From positions 1 through 32,177 of the forward strand of contig JAAYML010000052.1 of the NCBI GenBank assembly GCA_012521395.1: a DNA stretch of 32,177 nucleotides, given 5' to 3'. The notes under the pieces were generated by a model. It was not told the DNA's origin and ran no database searches. It saw only the letters and a program-made list of their open reading frames with translations. The position numbers and the translations under genes were made by a program. The DNA comes from Candidatus Epulonipiscium sp. (GTDB lineage Bacteria > Bacillota > Clostridia > Lachnospirales > Defluviitaleaceae). This document shows positions 20,825 to 30,483 of this stretch, piece after piece. The first letter of the stretch is position 1, and each line of letters opens with the position of its first letter.

Positions 20825-23467
20825 ATGAAGTTCTTGGGCGTAAACGAGATAAGGGAAAAATTCTTATCTTTCTTCGAAAGTAAAGATCATTTAAGAATGG
20901 AAAGTTTTTCTTTAATTCCTCAAAACGATAAAAGTTTATTATTAATTAATGCCGGTATGGCACCTTTAAAAGCTTATTTTACTGGGCAGGAAAAACCACC
21001 TAAAAAAAGAGTGACAACTTGCCAAAAATGTATTCGTACCGGTGATATCGAAAATGTCGGTAAGACTTCCAGACATGCAACCTTTTTTGAAATGTTAGGG
21101 AACTTTTCATTTGGGGATTATTTTAAAAAAGAAGTGATTCCCTGGGCATGGGAATTTGTAACGCAAGTTTTAGAAATTCCTGAAGAAAGACTCTATGTTT
21201 CAGTTTATGAAGAAGATGATGAAGCCTATGATATATGGCATAAAAGCGTCGGTTTATCTGCTGAACGAATTGTCAGACTTGGAAAAGAAGATAACTTTTG
21301 GGAAATTGGTGTAGGTCCCTGTGGACCGTGTTCGGAAATATATTTTGACCGGGGAGAAGAATTTGGCTGCGGCAGACCTGATTGTGCTCCTGGCTGCGAT
21401 TGTGACCGTTTTGTAGAAATATGGAATTTAGTATTTACCCAGTTTGATAAGGATGAAGAAGGTAATTATAATCCTCTTCCCAATCCAAATATTGATACGG
21501 GTGCAGGTCTGGAAAGAGTTGCAGCAGTAATGCAAGGCGTTACATCTATTTTTGATGTGGATACAGTAAAACATATCAGGGATAAAGTATGTGAAATTGC
21601 AAAAGTAAAATATCAAACAGATGCTAAAAAAGATATTTCTATCCGTGTCATTACAGACCATATAAGAGCAGTTACTTTTATGGCTTCTGATGGCATTATT
21701 CCATCTAATGAAGGAAGAGGTTATGTCTTCAGAAGATTATTAAGAAGGGCTGTACGTCATGGTAAGTTATTAGGTATTAATAAGCCTTTCTTAGAAGAAA
21801 TTGCAGTGGCTGTTATTGAAACTTCAAAGGAAGCATATCCGGAATTAGTTGAAAAGAAAGAATATATCTTAAAGGTTCTTTCCGTTGAAGAAGAAAGATT
21901 TAATGAAACCATTGACCAGGGTCTGGATATACTGAAAGATTTTATTGCTGAATTGAAAAAATCCAATAATAAAGTTCTTTCAGGTAAAGATTCCTTTAAA
22001 TTATACGATACCTATGGTTTCCCAATTGATTTGACGATGGAAATTCTTGCTGAAGAAGGCTTAAGTTTGGACGAAGAAGGCTTTAAGAAAGAAATGGAAA
22101 TTCAAAGAGAAAGAGCCCGACAAGCAAGAGAAGAAACCAGTTATATGGGAGCAGAAGCGACGATTTATACAGAACTTAATAAAGAATGGAAGACAAAATT
22201 TGTTGGTTATACTGATTTAACCGTATCTGATGTCATTATTCGTGCAATTATTGTGGACAACCAATTTGTGGAAAAGGCAGAAAAGGGAGCAGAAGTATCT
22301 GTAATTGTGGATATTACACCTTTTTATGCTGAAAGTGGTGGACAAGTTGGTGATAAAGGAATCATTAAAAGCAATAATGGACTGATAGAAATATATGATT
22401 GTATTAAGGTTACAGGGGATAACTTTGCTCATATTGGTAAAGTTATAGAAGGCACAGTTTCAACAGGTGAAAAGGCAGTTTTAGAAGTTGATAAGGAAAA
22501 CAGACTGGCAACGGCCAGAAATCACAGTGCGACCCACTTACTTCATAAGGCCTTAAGAGAACTTATTGGAAATCATGTTGAGCAGGCAGGTTCTCATGTT
22601 TCACCTGAAAGGCTCCGTTTTGACTTTGTGCATTTTTCAGCTTTGTCTGCTGACGAAATTATGAAGGTTGAAGAAATGGTCAATAAAAAGATACTTGAAA
22701 ACTTACCAATTGTTATTCAGGAAACAAGTATTGATGAGGCAAGAAAAATGGGTGCTATGGCCTTGTTTGGAGAAAAATATGGCAAAGAAGTCCGGGTTGT
22801 TACCATGGGTGACTTTAGTATGGAATTATGTGGTGGAACCCATTTAATGAATACCGCACAAATAGGATTATTTAAGATTATCAGTGAGACTGGCGTTGCA
22901 GCAGGAGTAAGAAGAATAGAAGCGTTAACAGGACAAGCTGCTCTTAATTATTACAGGCAGCAGGAAGCGCTTCTTCATGAAGCTGCAAGTTTATTAAAAA
23001 CAAATCCAAATCAAATTTCAAGACGCATTAAAGATTTATTAAATGAAATCAAAGAAAATCAAAAAGAACTTGAAAAATTAAGAGCAAAAACGGCTGGAGA
23101 ATTGGTTGGTGATATTTTATCCAGGAAAAAAGATGTTGAAGGTATTCCTTTAATTACTGCAAGACTGGATGATTTAGACATGGCAGCGCTTAGAAATATG
23201 GGAGACAATTTGAAAAATAAAATGGGCTCTGGCCTGATTGTACTGGCTTCTGGTAAAGATAGTAAAGTAAGTTTTGTGGTAATGGCAACAGAAGATTTAG
23301 TTAAGAAAGGTGTTCATGCAGGAAATTTAATCAGAGAAATTGCTCAGATTGCCGGAGGCAGTGGAGGTGGCCGTCCTAACATGGCTCAGGCTGGTGGAAA
23401 AGATCTTTCTAAGATTGATGAAGCCCTCAATCGTACAGAAGAAATATTAAAAAAACAGTTAAATTAA
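20825..23467 (+). CDS. alaS: Alanyl-tRNA synthetase
   Basis: 880 residues, standard length. The class II catalytic core starts with the typical [15 protein letters not shown] and N-A-G-M-A-P-L-K, and contains the R[17 protein letters not shown] motif. The editing domain has zinc motifs H-S-A-T-H (~567-571) and C-G-G-T-H (668-672). The C-terminal DHHA1 domain ends with [15 protein letters not shown] at ~843-857, needed for dimerisation and tRNA binding. It charges tRNA-Ala in the cytoplasm and edits Ser and Gly. No T-box leader is present. The gene is only 33 bases behind vanY, so co-transcription is likely. AAAGGA sits somewhat far from the ATG. Confidence 0.97.
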   Translation: MKFLGVNEIREKFLSFFESKDHLRMESFSLIPQNDKSLLLINAGMAPLKAYFTGQEKPPKKRVTTCQKCIRTGDIENVGKTSRHATFFEMLGNFSFGDYFKKEVIPWAWEFVTQVLEIPEERLYVSVYEEDDEAYDIWHKSVGLSAERIVRLGKEDNFWEIGVGPCGPCSEIYFDRGEEFGCGRPDCAPGCDCDRFVEIWNLVFTQFDKDEEGNYNPLPNPNIDTGAGLERVAAVMQGVTSIFDVDTVKHIRDKVCEIAKVKYQTDAKKDISIRVITDHIRAVTFMASDGIIPSNEGRGYVFRRLLRRAVRHGKLLGINKPFLEEIAVAVIETSKEAYPELVEKKEYILKVLSVEEERFNETIDQGLDILKDFIAELKKSNNKVLSGKDSFKLYDTYGFPIDLTMEILAEEGLSLDEEGFKKEMEIQRERARQAREETSYMGAEATIYTELNKEWKTKFVGYTDLTVSDVIIRAIIVDNQFVEKAEKGAEVSVIVDITPFYAESGGQVGDKGIIKSNNGLIEIYDCIKVTGDNFAHIGKVIEGTVSTGEKAVLEVDKENRLATARNHSATHLLHKALRELIGNHVEQAGSHVSPERLRFDFVHFSALSADEIMKVEEMVNKKILENLPIVIQETSIDEARKMGAMALFGEKYGKEVRVVTMGDFSMELCGGTHLMNTAQIGLFKIISETGVAAGVRRIEALTGQAALNYYRQQEALLHEAASLLKTNPNQISRRIKDLLNEIKENQKELEKLRAKTAGELVGDILSRKKDVEGIPLITARLDDLDMAALRNMGDNLKNKMGSGLIVLASGKDSKVSFVVMATEDLVKKGVHAGNLIREIAQIAGGSGGGRPNMAQAGGKDLSKIDEALNRTEEILKKQLN

Positions 23468-23475
23468 ACTGAACT

Positions 23476-23500
23476 AAACGGCATTTAATGCCGTTTTTTT
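23476..23500 (+). terminator. Intrinsic terminator of alaS
   Basis: AAACGGCAT (23476-23484) pairs with ATGCCGTTT (23488-23496) around TTA, followed by TTTT. Confidence 0.9.
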
Positions 23501-23502
23501 CT

Positions 23503-23531
23503 TTGAAAAGATGACAATTATTGGTTATAAT
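23503..23531 (+). promoter_or_regulatory. Sigma-A promoter of the CapA-like gene
   Basis: TTGAAA at 23503-23508, 17-base spacer, TATAAT at 23526-23531, directly behind the alaS terminator and 46 bases before the ATG. Confidence 0.72.
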
Positions 23532-23577
23532 TGAATTAGGGAATTGAAAAGTCAAAAAAGAATGGAGCTGTGCGCCA

Positions 23578-24807
23578 ATGAAAAGACCCCTGCTGGTATT
23601 TTGTGTGATTTTTTGTTTTTGTCTGACGGCTTGTAATATAAAAATAAATTTAAAAGAAACGAATGACGAAAAGCTTGTCATGGCAGCTAATTTTAATGAA
23701 GAGGAAGTTATTGAAGAAGAAAAACAGCTTTATACAGTAAAGATGAGAGTCGTAGGCGATATTATGACCCATGATGAACAACTGGATGTGGCTTATGATA
23801 AAAATAACCAGACTTATCATTTTGATAAGCAATTTGAATTAATAAAGCAGTATTTATCTGAGGCAGATATAACCATTGGCAATTTAGAATCTACTTTTGG
23901 CGGACCCCAAAGAGCATATACAGGCTATCCCCAGTTTAATACGCCGGATTCCCTGGCTCAAAGCTTAAAAGATGCTGGTTTTGATCTTCTTACGACAGCG
24001 AATAATCATTCTATGGACAATTCATCAGAGGGGGTTATAAGGACTCTGGAGGTGCTTGATCAGGTTGGTATTGAACATATTGGAACTTATGCAAGTCAGG
24101 AAGCAAGTGAGACGATTAAAATTAAAATCATAAATAATATTTCCTTTGCCTTTTTGTCTTATACTTATGGGACCAACGGTATATCTGTACCAAAAGATAA
24201 GCCTTATTTGATTCATTTAATTGATCTGGAAGAAATGAAAAAAGATATAGAAAAAGCCGAAGAATTATCTCCTGATTTTATCGTTGTTTTTCTTCATTTT
24301 GGGAATGAATATGAAAGATACCCAAACAAAGAGCAAAAATATATTGTGGATGAATTATTTAATGCCGGAGCAGATATTATTTTAGGCAGCCATCCTCACG
24401 TCATTCAGCCAATGGAAACCAGGACCATTACAAGAGCTGACGGCAGTGAAGAAGAGGTATTTGTAATTTATTCTTTAGGCAATTTCATTTCTTCCCAAAG
24501 AAGCCCTAAAGACCCGCCAAGGGATGCTGGAATAATTTTAAATATTGATTTTGAAAAGTCTGGGAATGAAAAGGCAAGAATAAAAAACATTTCTTTTATG
24601 CCTACCTGGGTTCAGTATAGTACAGTTAAAGTAAGAGGAATAATAAGAGTCGTAAGCTGTACGGCACCAGAGGAAGAATTAAAGAAACATTTACTAGATT
24701 TTGAAATAAAAAGATTAAAAGAGACCAAAGAATATACCTTAAAGCATTTATTAGGCGATAAAGAGAGAAAATTAGAAGGAGATTTTTACATTTATAATTC
24801 TTATTAG
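23578..24807 (+). CDS. CapA-family lipoprotein (PGA_cap metallophosphoesterase-like)
   Basis: 409 residues. The N-terminus is a lipoprotein signal with lipobox L16-T-A-C19, so the mature protein is anchored on the outer face of the membrane. The PGA_cap domain (~55-345) shows the metallophosphoesterase-like order V-G-D-I-M-T-H-D, G-N-L-E-S-T-F-G-G, T-A-N-N-H-S-M-D, V-F-L-H-F-G-N-E-Y, G-S-H-P-H-V-I-Q-P and I-Y-S-L-G-N-F-I-S-S. CapA/PgsA proteins take part in poly-gamma-glutamate synthesis or release, but no capB/capC partners are here, and isolated clostridial homologues have unproved functions. It has its own promoter. No terminator is seen before the rpsU promoter. Confidence 0.9.
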   Translation: MKRPLLVFCVIFCFCLTACNIKINLKETNDEKLVMAANFNEEEVIEEEKQLYTVKMRVVGDIMTHDEQLDVAYDKNNQTYHFDKQFELIKQYLSEADITIGNLESTFGGPQRAYTGYPQFNTPDSLAQSLKDAGFDLLTTANNHSMDNSSEGVIRTLEVLDQVGIEHIGTYASQEASETIKIKIINNISFAFLSYTYGTNGISVPKDKPYLIHLIDLEEMKKDIEKAEELSPDFIVVFLHFGNEYERYPNKEQKYIVDELFNAGADIILGSHPHVIQPMETRTITRADGSEEEVFVIYSLGNFISSQRSPKDPPRDAGIILNIDFEKSGNEKARIKNISFMPTWVQYSTVKVRGIIRVVSCTAPEEELKKHLLDFEIKRLKETKEYTLKHLLGDKERKLEGDFYIYNSY

Positions 24808-24810
24808 TTA

Positions 24811-24839
24811 TTGACGAAAGCTTATGGATTGTGTATAAT
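24811..24839 (+). promoter_or_regulatory. Strong sigma-A promoter of rpsU
   Basis: TTGACG at 24811-24816, 17-base spacer, TATAAT at 24834-24839. It leaves a ~70-base leader ending in GGAGGGAGGGG. Eleven of twelve bases match the consensus, as expected for a ribosomal protein gene. Confidence 0.85.
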
Positions 24840-24915
24840 TGGTACAGTGCTTTAATCTTTTCTCCGTATGTATATATGCTAAAGCACAACCTCGCAGCCG
24901 GAGGGAGGGGAATTA

Positions 24916-25095
24916 ATGTCAGAGGTTACTGTTAGGGAAAATGAATCCTTGGATAGCGCTTTACGTCGTTTTAAAAGAAACTGTGCTAAAGCCGGTATCA
25001 TGCAAGAGATTCGTAAAAGAGAACATTATGAAAAACCAAGTGTAAGACGTAAAAAGAAATCAGAAGCTGCTAGGAAGAAAAACAGACATTATTAA
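24916..25095 (+). CDS. rpsU: Ribosomal protein bS21
   Basis: 59 residues, ATG 24916 to TAA 25093-25095. The sequence [21 protein letters not shown] and the basic C-terminus [15 protein letters not shown] are unmistakable bS21. This 30S subunit protein sits near the 3' end of 16S rRNA and helps initiation. The ribosome binding site GGAGGGAGGGG is very strong. In Bacillus subtilis rpsU is followed by yqeY; here it is followed by a terminator and then yqfC. Confidence 0.96.
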   Translation: MSEVTVRENESLDSALRRFKRNCAKAGIMQEIRKREHYEKPSVRRKKKSEAARKKNRHY

Positions 25096-25180
25096 TTGAT
25101 AAATATATGGACGATTTATTCTGCCATATAGATTGATAGTAATCCAGCAGATAATAAATGAATTTAATAAATAAAATTTA

Positions 25181-25217
25181 AAATAAGTTGCGTATTGACG
25201 CAGCTTATTTTGTTTTT
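25181..25217 (+). terminator. Intrinsic terminator after rpsU
   Basis: A 13-bp stem (25181-25193 with 25198-25210, one G-T pair) around ATTG, followed by TGTTTTT. It separates rpsU from the yqfC-cdd run. The rest of the 207-base gap (25096-25302) is AT-rich with one weaker repeat (TATATGG...CCATATA); I see no gene in it. Confidence 0.85.
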
Positions 25218-25302
25218 ATGAGAAAATCCCTTCATCATATATTAATATGTCTTAAAATACTTTTTTTGGCATATTAATTAAGGAGAGGGAGGGACAATTT
25301 TT

Positions 25303-25617
25303 ATGAAAAATAAAAAGACAAAAAAACAAAAAAAAGAAGAACTTGTTCAGCCAGTCAGTTTGAAAGAAAAAGTAACCAGTATGCTTGAGCTCCCTAAAGA
25401 AGTTGTTATGGATTATCCAGTCATTTCAATGGTTGGAAATGAAGAATTACATATAGAAAATTATAAAGGTATCCTGGAATATGATACTGAAAGAATAAGA
25501 ATATGTACGACCCATGGAATTATTAAAGTTGAAGGAAGGTCTTTATTATTAAAGACCATGACTATGGAAGAAATTTTAATAAAAGGTATCATTATAAAAA
25601 TTGAATTTTTATTATAA
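25303..25617 (+). CDS. yqfC: Sporulation protein YqfC
   Basis: 104 residues. After a lysine-rich start (MKNKKTKKQKKEE) comes the YabP/YqfC domain: L-E-L-P-K-E-V-V-M-D-Y-P at ~29-40, I-E-N-Y-K-G-I-L-E-Y near 52-61, I-K-V-E-G-R and the closing hydrophobic strand. YqfC is made in the mother cell under sigma-E in Bacillus and is needed for efficient sporulation; how it works is unknown. It is 42 bases ahead of yqfD, the usual pair. GGAGAGGGAGGG provides the ribosome binding site. I looked for a sigma-E promoter and found no convincing one. Confidence 0.9.
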   Translation: MKNKKTKKQKKEELVQPVSLKEKVTSMLELPKEVVMDYPVISMVGNEELHIENYKGILEYDTERIRICTTHGIIKVEGRSLLLKTMTMEEILIKGIIIKIEFLL

Positions 25618-25658
25618 TTAAGCGATATAATGTTTATTAATAAAATTGGGGGGCCTTT

Positions 25659-26897
25659 ATGTTTTTATCTGTATGGAATTATTTAAGAGGCTATGTTACT
25701 ATAGAGTTATCTGGTTTTTCAGTTGAGAGATTTATGAATTTAGCATCTCATAAGGGAATATATTTATGGGATATTAAAAAATACAAAAGTAAAATCCAGA
25801 TGAAAGTAAGCATAAAGGGCTTCAAATTACTAAAGAGCTGTGCGAAAAAAACCAAATGTAAAATTGTTATTGTAGAAAAGAAAGGCTGCCCTTTTTTTAT
25901 TCATAAGTATAGAAAGCGAAAAGTGATGGCAGCAGGTGTGCTGATTTTTTTTGGACTCTTATATTTTTTATCGTCATTTATCTGGCTGATTGAAATTAAA
26001 GGTAATGAAAGAATAGATACTGAGGAATTGATAAAGGCCTTAGAAAATTATGGCGTAAAAACGGGTGTATTGAAGATGAAAGTCAATGCAGATGAAGTAG
26101 AAGGCTTTTTAAGGGACAGTTTTCCTGATATTGCCTGGACCGCTGCAGAGATTAAAGGAACCAGGCTTACCATTGAACTGACGGAAACAGTGGAAAAACC
26201 TTTAATTGTAGACAGAACAACACCTTGTAATCTCGTTGCCCAGAGGACAGGATTGATTGTAAGCGTTACTACACGCGCAGGAACACCAAAGGTAAAAGCT
26301 AATGATGTGGTAAAAAAAGGAGATTTACTGGTCAGTGGAGAAATTATCATAAAAGATGATGAAGAAGGAACATTAAAAAAATATGTTCATGCAGATGCAG
26401 ATGTTCTTGCAAAAACCCGCTATGAGTTAAGTTTTGACCAGCCTTTATATTACATGGAAAAACAATATACAAATAATATTAAAAAGCAGCATGCGATTAA
26501 AATTTTCGATAAGGAACTTAAATTATATAATAAAGAAATCGATTATAGTCATTATGATAAAATAATCGATCAGAAGCAGTTATCTCTAAGTAAGTATTTT
26601 GTTTTACCCCTTTATAAGATAACTTACGAATACCGGGAATATACTCCCGTAAAACATAAAAGAACCATTGAAGAGGCTAAGCAATTAGCCGAAGAAGAAA
26701 TTAGAAAAAAATTGCTGGAAGAAATCTCAGACAGAGGGGAAGTTGTCAGCAGTGAAATAAAATATTATCCAAAAGAAGATTGTTTAAAGGCAAAAGCAGT
26801 CTTTACTATTCTGGAACATATTGAAGAAGTTCAAGCCATTAACAGGGAGGAATTTGAAGATGGAGCAAATAGAAAAAACCTTTCAGATACCAACTAA
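25659..26897 (+). CDS. yqfD: Sporulation protein YqfD
   Basis: 412 residues. The cytoplasmic N-terminus starts with the typical N-Y-L-R-G-Y-V-T-I-E-L-S-G-F-S-V-E-R-F. A single membrane segment at ~89-112 (VMAAGVLIFFGLLYFLSSFIWLIEI) is followed by an extracytoplasmic POTRA-like part with I-K-G-N-E-R-I-D, then a long domain ending near residue 395 in I-L-E-H-I-E-E-V. It is a membrane protein required for sporulation in Bacillus and is found only in spore formers, so it supports the sporulating lifestyle. GGGGGG precedes the ATG. Its 3' end overlaps phoH by 38 bases, implying translational coupling. Confidence 0.91.
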   Translation: MFLSVWNYLRGYVTIELSGFSVERFMNLASHKGIYLWDIKKYKSKIQMKVSIKGFKLLKSCAKKTKCKIVIVEKKGCPFFIHKYRKRKVMAAGVLIFFGLLYFLSSFIWLIEIKGNERIDTEELIKALENYGVKTGVLKMKVNADEVEGFLRDSFPDIAWTAAEIKGTRLTIELTETVEKPLIVDRTTPCNLVAQRTGLIVSVTTRAGTPKVKANDVVKKGDLLVSGEIIIKDDEEGTLKKYVHADADVLAKTRYELSFDQPLYYMEKQYTNNIKKQHAIKIFDKELKLYNKEIDYSHYDKIIDQKQLSLSKYFVLPLYKITYEYREYTPVKHKRTIEEAKQLAEEEIRKKLLEEISDRGEVVSSEIKYYPKEDCLKAKAVFTILEHIEEVQAINREEFEDGANRKNLSDTN

Positions 26898-27828
26898 TTA
26901 TATATCTGAGATATTTGGAAAACTGGATGAAAATATTAAGATTATTGAAAGAGCATTTAGAGTTGAAATTATCAATCGTGGAGAGTATATTAAAGTTATA
27001 GGAGAAGAAGAAAGTGTTGATAAGGCTCTGCGGACGCTGAATCAGTTGCTTTTACTTGCGCAAAAAAATGAGGAAATTAATATACAAAATATTGAATATA
27101 TTATTTCTCTGGTGAACGAAAGTATTGAAAAAGAATATGGGGAAGTCAGTTCTGATTTTATTTGTATGACGGTCCATGGAAAGCCTATAAAAAGTAAAAC
27201 TTTAGGACAAAAGAATTATGTTGATATGATAAGAAATAATACAGTAGTCTTTGGGATTGGACCTGCAGGAACGGGGAAAACTTATTTAGCCATGACTATG
27301 GCGATTTCAGCCCTTAAAAATAATGAAGTCAATCGGATTATTTTAACCAGGCCAGCAATAGAAGCCGGAGAAAAATTAGGTTTTTTACCAGGAGATTTGC
27401 AAAGTAAAGTGGATCCTTATCTCAGACCTTTATATGATGCCTTATATGAAATAATGGGAGCAGAAGCGTTTTTAAAAAATATGGAAAAGGGTATTATCGA
27501 AGTAGCTCCTCTGGCTTATATGAGAGGCCGTACTTTGGATAATTCTTTTATTGTTCTTGATGAAGCACAGAATACAACGCCTGAACAAATGAAAATGTTT
27601 TTAACCCGTATTGGTTATGGTTCTAAGGCTGTTATTACTGGTGATGTGACTCAGATTGATTTACCTTCCGGAAAGAAATCTGGTTTAGTTGAGGCTGTAA
27701 AGATTCTGAAAAATATTGAAGGTATTGGAATTGCTCTTTTAACGAAAAGAGATGTGGTAAGACATCCATTGGTACAAAGAATTATTCAGGCCTATGAGAA
27801 ATACGAAAAAAAAACGATGAAAAGGTAG
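26860..27828 (+). CDS. phoH: PhoH-family ATPase
   Basis: 322 residues from ATG 26860, placed by AGGGAGG at 26844-26850; an upstream TTG at 26821 lacks a site. A small N-terminal RNA-binding-like (KH-type) region precedes the P-loop: Walker A G134-P-A-G-T-G-K-T141, the strand I-I-L-T-R-P-A-I-E-A-G-E-K-L-G-F-L-P-G-D-L, Walker B F-I-V-L-D234-E235-A-Q-N, and T-G-D-V-T-Q-I-D-L-P. PhoH is related to the helicase half of SF1 enzymes and is linked to RNA metabolism; it is nearly always beside ybeY, as here. It overlaps yqfD upstream and is 9 bases before pgpH. Confidence 0.95.
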   Translation: MEQIEKTFQIPTNYISEIFGKLDENIKIIERAFRVEIINRGEYIKVIGEEESVDKALRTLNQLLLLAQKNEEINIQNIEYIISLVNESIEKEYGEVSSDFICMTVHGKPIKSKTLGQKNYVDMIRNNTVVFGIGPAGTGKTYLAMTMAISALKNNEVNRIILTRPAIEAGEKLGFLPGDLQSKVDPYLRPLYDALYEIMGAEAFLKNMEKGIIEVAPLAYMRGRTLDNSFIVLDEAQNTTPEQMKMFLTRIGYGSKAVITGDVTQIDLPSGKKSGLVEAVKILKNIEGIGIALLTKRDVVRHPLVQRIIQAYEKYEKKTMKR

Positions 27829-27837
27829 GAGATTTCG

Positions 27838-30039
27838 TTGAGCAAAAGGCGTTTTATTAAAATTGCTATTGTTTTAATCTCTTTTATATTAACGCTCTCT
27901 ACAGTTTTAACGGGGGAATACTTTTTTAAAAGTGAAAAAATTGAGCTAGGTTCTGTTGCCACTAAAAGATATATTGCCCCCAGGGAAATAGAAAATACTT
28001 ATGCCACAGAAAGAAAAAAGGAAGAAGTCCGGAAAAACATTGAACCTTTATATAAAGAGGATTCAAAAGTTAAAGAGGATGCACTTTCTAAATTAGAATT
28101 ATTATTTACAAAGGTTCAGGAAGCCAGGGTGTATGTGGAGGAAGGAAACGCAGACAATTATTCTTCTAACCCGGAAGGAGATATAATTAATGAAGAAAAT
28201 CTAGTCCAGGAAGAAGAAAGCAGAGAAGAAAGAATGGAAAGAGCAATAGAATTATTAAAAGCCCAGTCTCCTATTCTTTTACTGGACCAGCAATTCAAAG
28301 CGCTAATAGAAATGGAATCAGGAAGTATTAAGGAATTAAAAAACAAGTGTATTGATGTATTGGAATCAACATATGATATGGGTATAAGGGAAGAAACAAA
28401 AACCAAGACCATATTGGATGTAAAAAGCCAGTTTGAGACTTTTCATACCAATGAAGAAATCAATAATTTAGGATACGATATTGTTGCTTCCCTGATTCAG
28501 CCTAATAATTTCATCGATGAAATTGCTACGAACAAAATGATAGAAGAAAGGCTTAAACAAGTAGAGCCGGTCATGATTCTTCAGGGACAAAAAATTGTTG
28601 ATGAAGGAGAAATAATAACGGAGGAAATTTACAGCATATTAGACAGTCTCGGCTTTATTCAAAAAGAATTTAAAGAAGAGGCTATCAAGTATGTTGGTGT
28701 CGTTTTACTTATTTGTCTGTTGCAAATTTTTATTTATATTTACATATGGTTTTTTAACCGCTCTATCATTCATAGTTTAAGAAAGACACTTTTACTGTTT
28801 TCAATATATTGCCTTATTATTCTTATTATCCGCTCCATGACGCCTTTGCATTTTGCATGGATTCCTATACCCATAGCCGGAATGCTTTTAGCGGTTTTAG
28901 TGGATGTAAGAATTGGAATTATTATTAATGGTTATCTTGCTATTATTGGGGCTTTAATTAATAAAGAAGGCATAGATTTCCTGATGTTTTTTATTATCGT
29001 CGGCACCATTTTTCCTATTCTTGTGACCAATATTTATAAAAGAAGCCGGATTTTATGGATGGGTTTTGTGGCAGGTATAATCAACGGCATTACTTTGATG
29101 AGTATTGAATTTTTCTTAATAGGCGAGTATTCTGTGGAGATTATTTATTCGGGTTATTATGGTATATTAAGTGGGATTTTAGCGGTTATCATTACCGCAG
29201 GCAGCCTGCCATTCTGGGAAGTTGCTTTTGATTTGGTAACTCCGATTAAACTGATGGAGCTTACCAATCCTGACCAGCATTTGTTAAAAAGACTGTTAAT
29301 AGAAGCTCCGGGAACTTATCACCACAGTTTAATTGTGGCAAATCTGGCGGAAACGGCTGCAGCGGATATTGGAGCAAACTCCTTGTTAGCCAGGGTTGGG
29401 GGCTATTATCATGACATAGGTAAATTGGCTTATCCTCAATATTTCAAAGAAAATCAGATGATGGAAAATCCCCATGATTATTTAGAACCTACGGTAAGTG
29501 CAAGTATTCTTAAGCAGCATATTGAGAATGGTCTTAAGATTGCTGCAGAGTATAAACTGCCTAAGCCAGTAAGAAATATCATTGAGCAGCATCATGGGAC
29601 AAGCAGAATACAATATTTTTATTATAAAGCTTTAAAAGACAGTTCTCCTGATGAAGTCAAAAAAGAAGATTTTACTTATCAGGGTGTGATACCCAAAACG
29701 AAGGAAGCAGCAGTGGTTATGCTTGCTGATACGGTTGAAGCAGCCGTGCGTTCCATGGATCCACAAAATAAAAACAAAGAAGAATGTGAAAAATTAATTA
29801 GAAAACTTATTAAAGATAAATTAGATGAAGGTCAATTAAATGACAGCGATCTCACCATTAAAGATTTGGAAACCATTGTCCAGGCTTTTATGAAAGTATT
29901 TAATGGTATGCATCATGAGAGAGTAAAATATCCTGAGAAAGAGGAGAAGAAAAATGAACATTTTGATAGAAAGCAACGATTTTCAACTAAACGGGAATCT
30001 AAAAAGCATAATAAAGGAAGTCATCATACAAGCGCTTGA
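27838..30039 (+). CDS. pgpH: PgpH-type 7TMR-HD phosphodiesterase
   Basis: 733 residues, starting at TTG 27838, eight bases after TAGGAGA; no ATG fits better. TM1 is at ~7-26, an extracytoplasmic 7TMR-HDED domain covers ~35-275, then a cluster of membrane segments lies between ~283 and 470. The cytoplasmic HD domain begins with T-Y-H-H-S-L near 493-498, H-D at ~524-525 in Y-Y-H-D-I-G-K, E-Q-H-H-G near 582-586 and L-A-D-T-V-E-A-A at ~630. In Listeria this protein hydrolyses cyclic di-AMP. The C-terminus is a hydrophilic, basic tail rich in K, E and H, whose last 28 codons overlap the ybeY gene. It belongs to the conserved phoH-pgpH-ybeY cluster. Confidence 0.94.
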   Translation: MSKRRFIKIAIVLISFILTLSTVLTGEYFFKSEKIELGSVATKRYIAPREIENTYATERKKEEVRKNIEPLYKEDSKVKEDALSKLELLFTKVQEARVYVEEGNADNYSSNPEGDIINEENLVQEEESREERMERAIELLKAQSPILLLDQQFKALIEMESGSIKELKNKCIDVLESTYDMGIREETKTKTILDVKSQFETFHTNEEINNLGYDIVASLIQPNNFIDEIATNKMIEERLKQVEPVMILQGQKIVDEGEIITEEIYSILDSLGFIQKEFKEEAIKYVGVVLLICLLQIFIYIYIWFFNRSIIHSLRKTLLLFSIYCLIILIIRSMTPLHFAWIPIPIAGMLLAVLVDVRIGIIINGYLAIIGALINKEGIDFLMFFIIVGTIFPILVTNIYKRSRILWMGFVAGIINGITLMSIEFFLIGEYSVEIIYSGYYGILSGILAVIITAGSLPFWEVAFDLVTPIKLMELTNPDQHLLKRLLIEAPGTYHHSLIVANLAETAAADIGANSLLARVGGYYHDIGKLAYPQYFKENQMMENPHDYLEPTVSASILKQHIENGLKIAAEYKLPKPVRNIIEQHHGTSRIQYFYYKALKDSSPDEVKKEDFTYQGVIPKTKEAAVVMLADTVEAAVRSMDPQNKNKEECEKLIRKLIKDKLDEGQLNDSDLTIKDLETIVQAFMKVFNGMHHERVKYPEKEEKKNEHFDRKQRFSTKRESKKHNKGSHHTSA

Positions 30040-30457
30040 GGAAGAAGGTTATCCTCTTTCTGTAGAAGTGAGCGTAACTTTTGTTGATAATGAAAGCATC
30101 AGAAAGTTAAACAAAGAATACAGGAATATAGACAAAGAAACAGACGTTCTTTCTTTTCCCTTATTAGAATTTGAAGAGTCTGATGAAGAGAAAGATGTAA
30201 AAATTCTCCTGGATGATTTGGATGCATATAAAAATCCTGAAAGTGGAGATATAATGTTGGGAGATATTATTATCTCATACGAAAAAGCAAAAGAGCAGGC
30301 AGAAGAATATGGTCATTCTTTAGAAAGAGAGATTGGATTTTTAGTAGCTCATAGCATGTTTCACCTGATGGGCTATGATCATATGACAAAAGAAGAAGAA
30401 GAAATAATGTGTAAGAAGCAGGAAAAAGTACTTGAATCAATTGGTCTTACAAGATAG
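29954..30457 (+). CDS. ybeY: Endoribonuclease/rRNA maturation factor YbeY
   Basis: 167 residues. The zinc-binding signature H-x3-H-x5-H is H133, H137 and H143 (A-H-S-M-F-H-L-M-G-Y-D-H), preceded by the conserved V-T-F-V-D-N-E-S-I-R-K-L-N and T-D-V-L-S-F-P stretches and G-D-I-M-L-G-D-I-I-I-S. YbeY takes part in 16S rRNA 3'-end processing and ribosome quality control. The start is supported by GAGGAGAAG and by the family N-terminus, so the 86-base overlap with pgpH is genuine. Downstream, 26 bases separate it from the DUF502 gene. Confidence 0.95.
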   Translation: MNILIESNDFQLNGNLKSIIKEVIIQALEEEGYPLSVEVSVTFVDNESIRKLNKEYRNIDKETDVLSFPLLEFEESDEEKDVKILLDDLDAYKNPESGDIMLGDIIISYEKAKEQAEEYGHSLEREIGFLVAHSMFHLMGYDHMTKEEEEIMCKKQEKVLESIGLTR

Positions 30458-30483
30458 TATTTTGACAGCAAAGGAGACCCAAA

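Noticed and set aside
26821-26859. N-terminal extension of PhoH from TTG at 26821.
   Set aside because: No ribosome binding site precedes it, and AGGGAGG at 26844-26850 fixes the start at ATG 26860.
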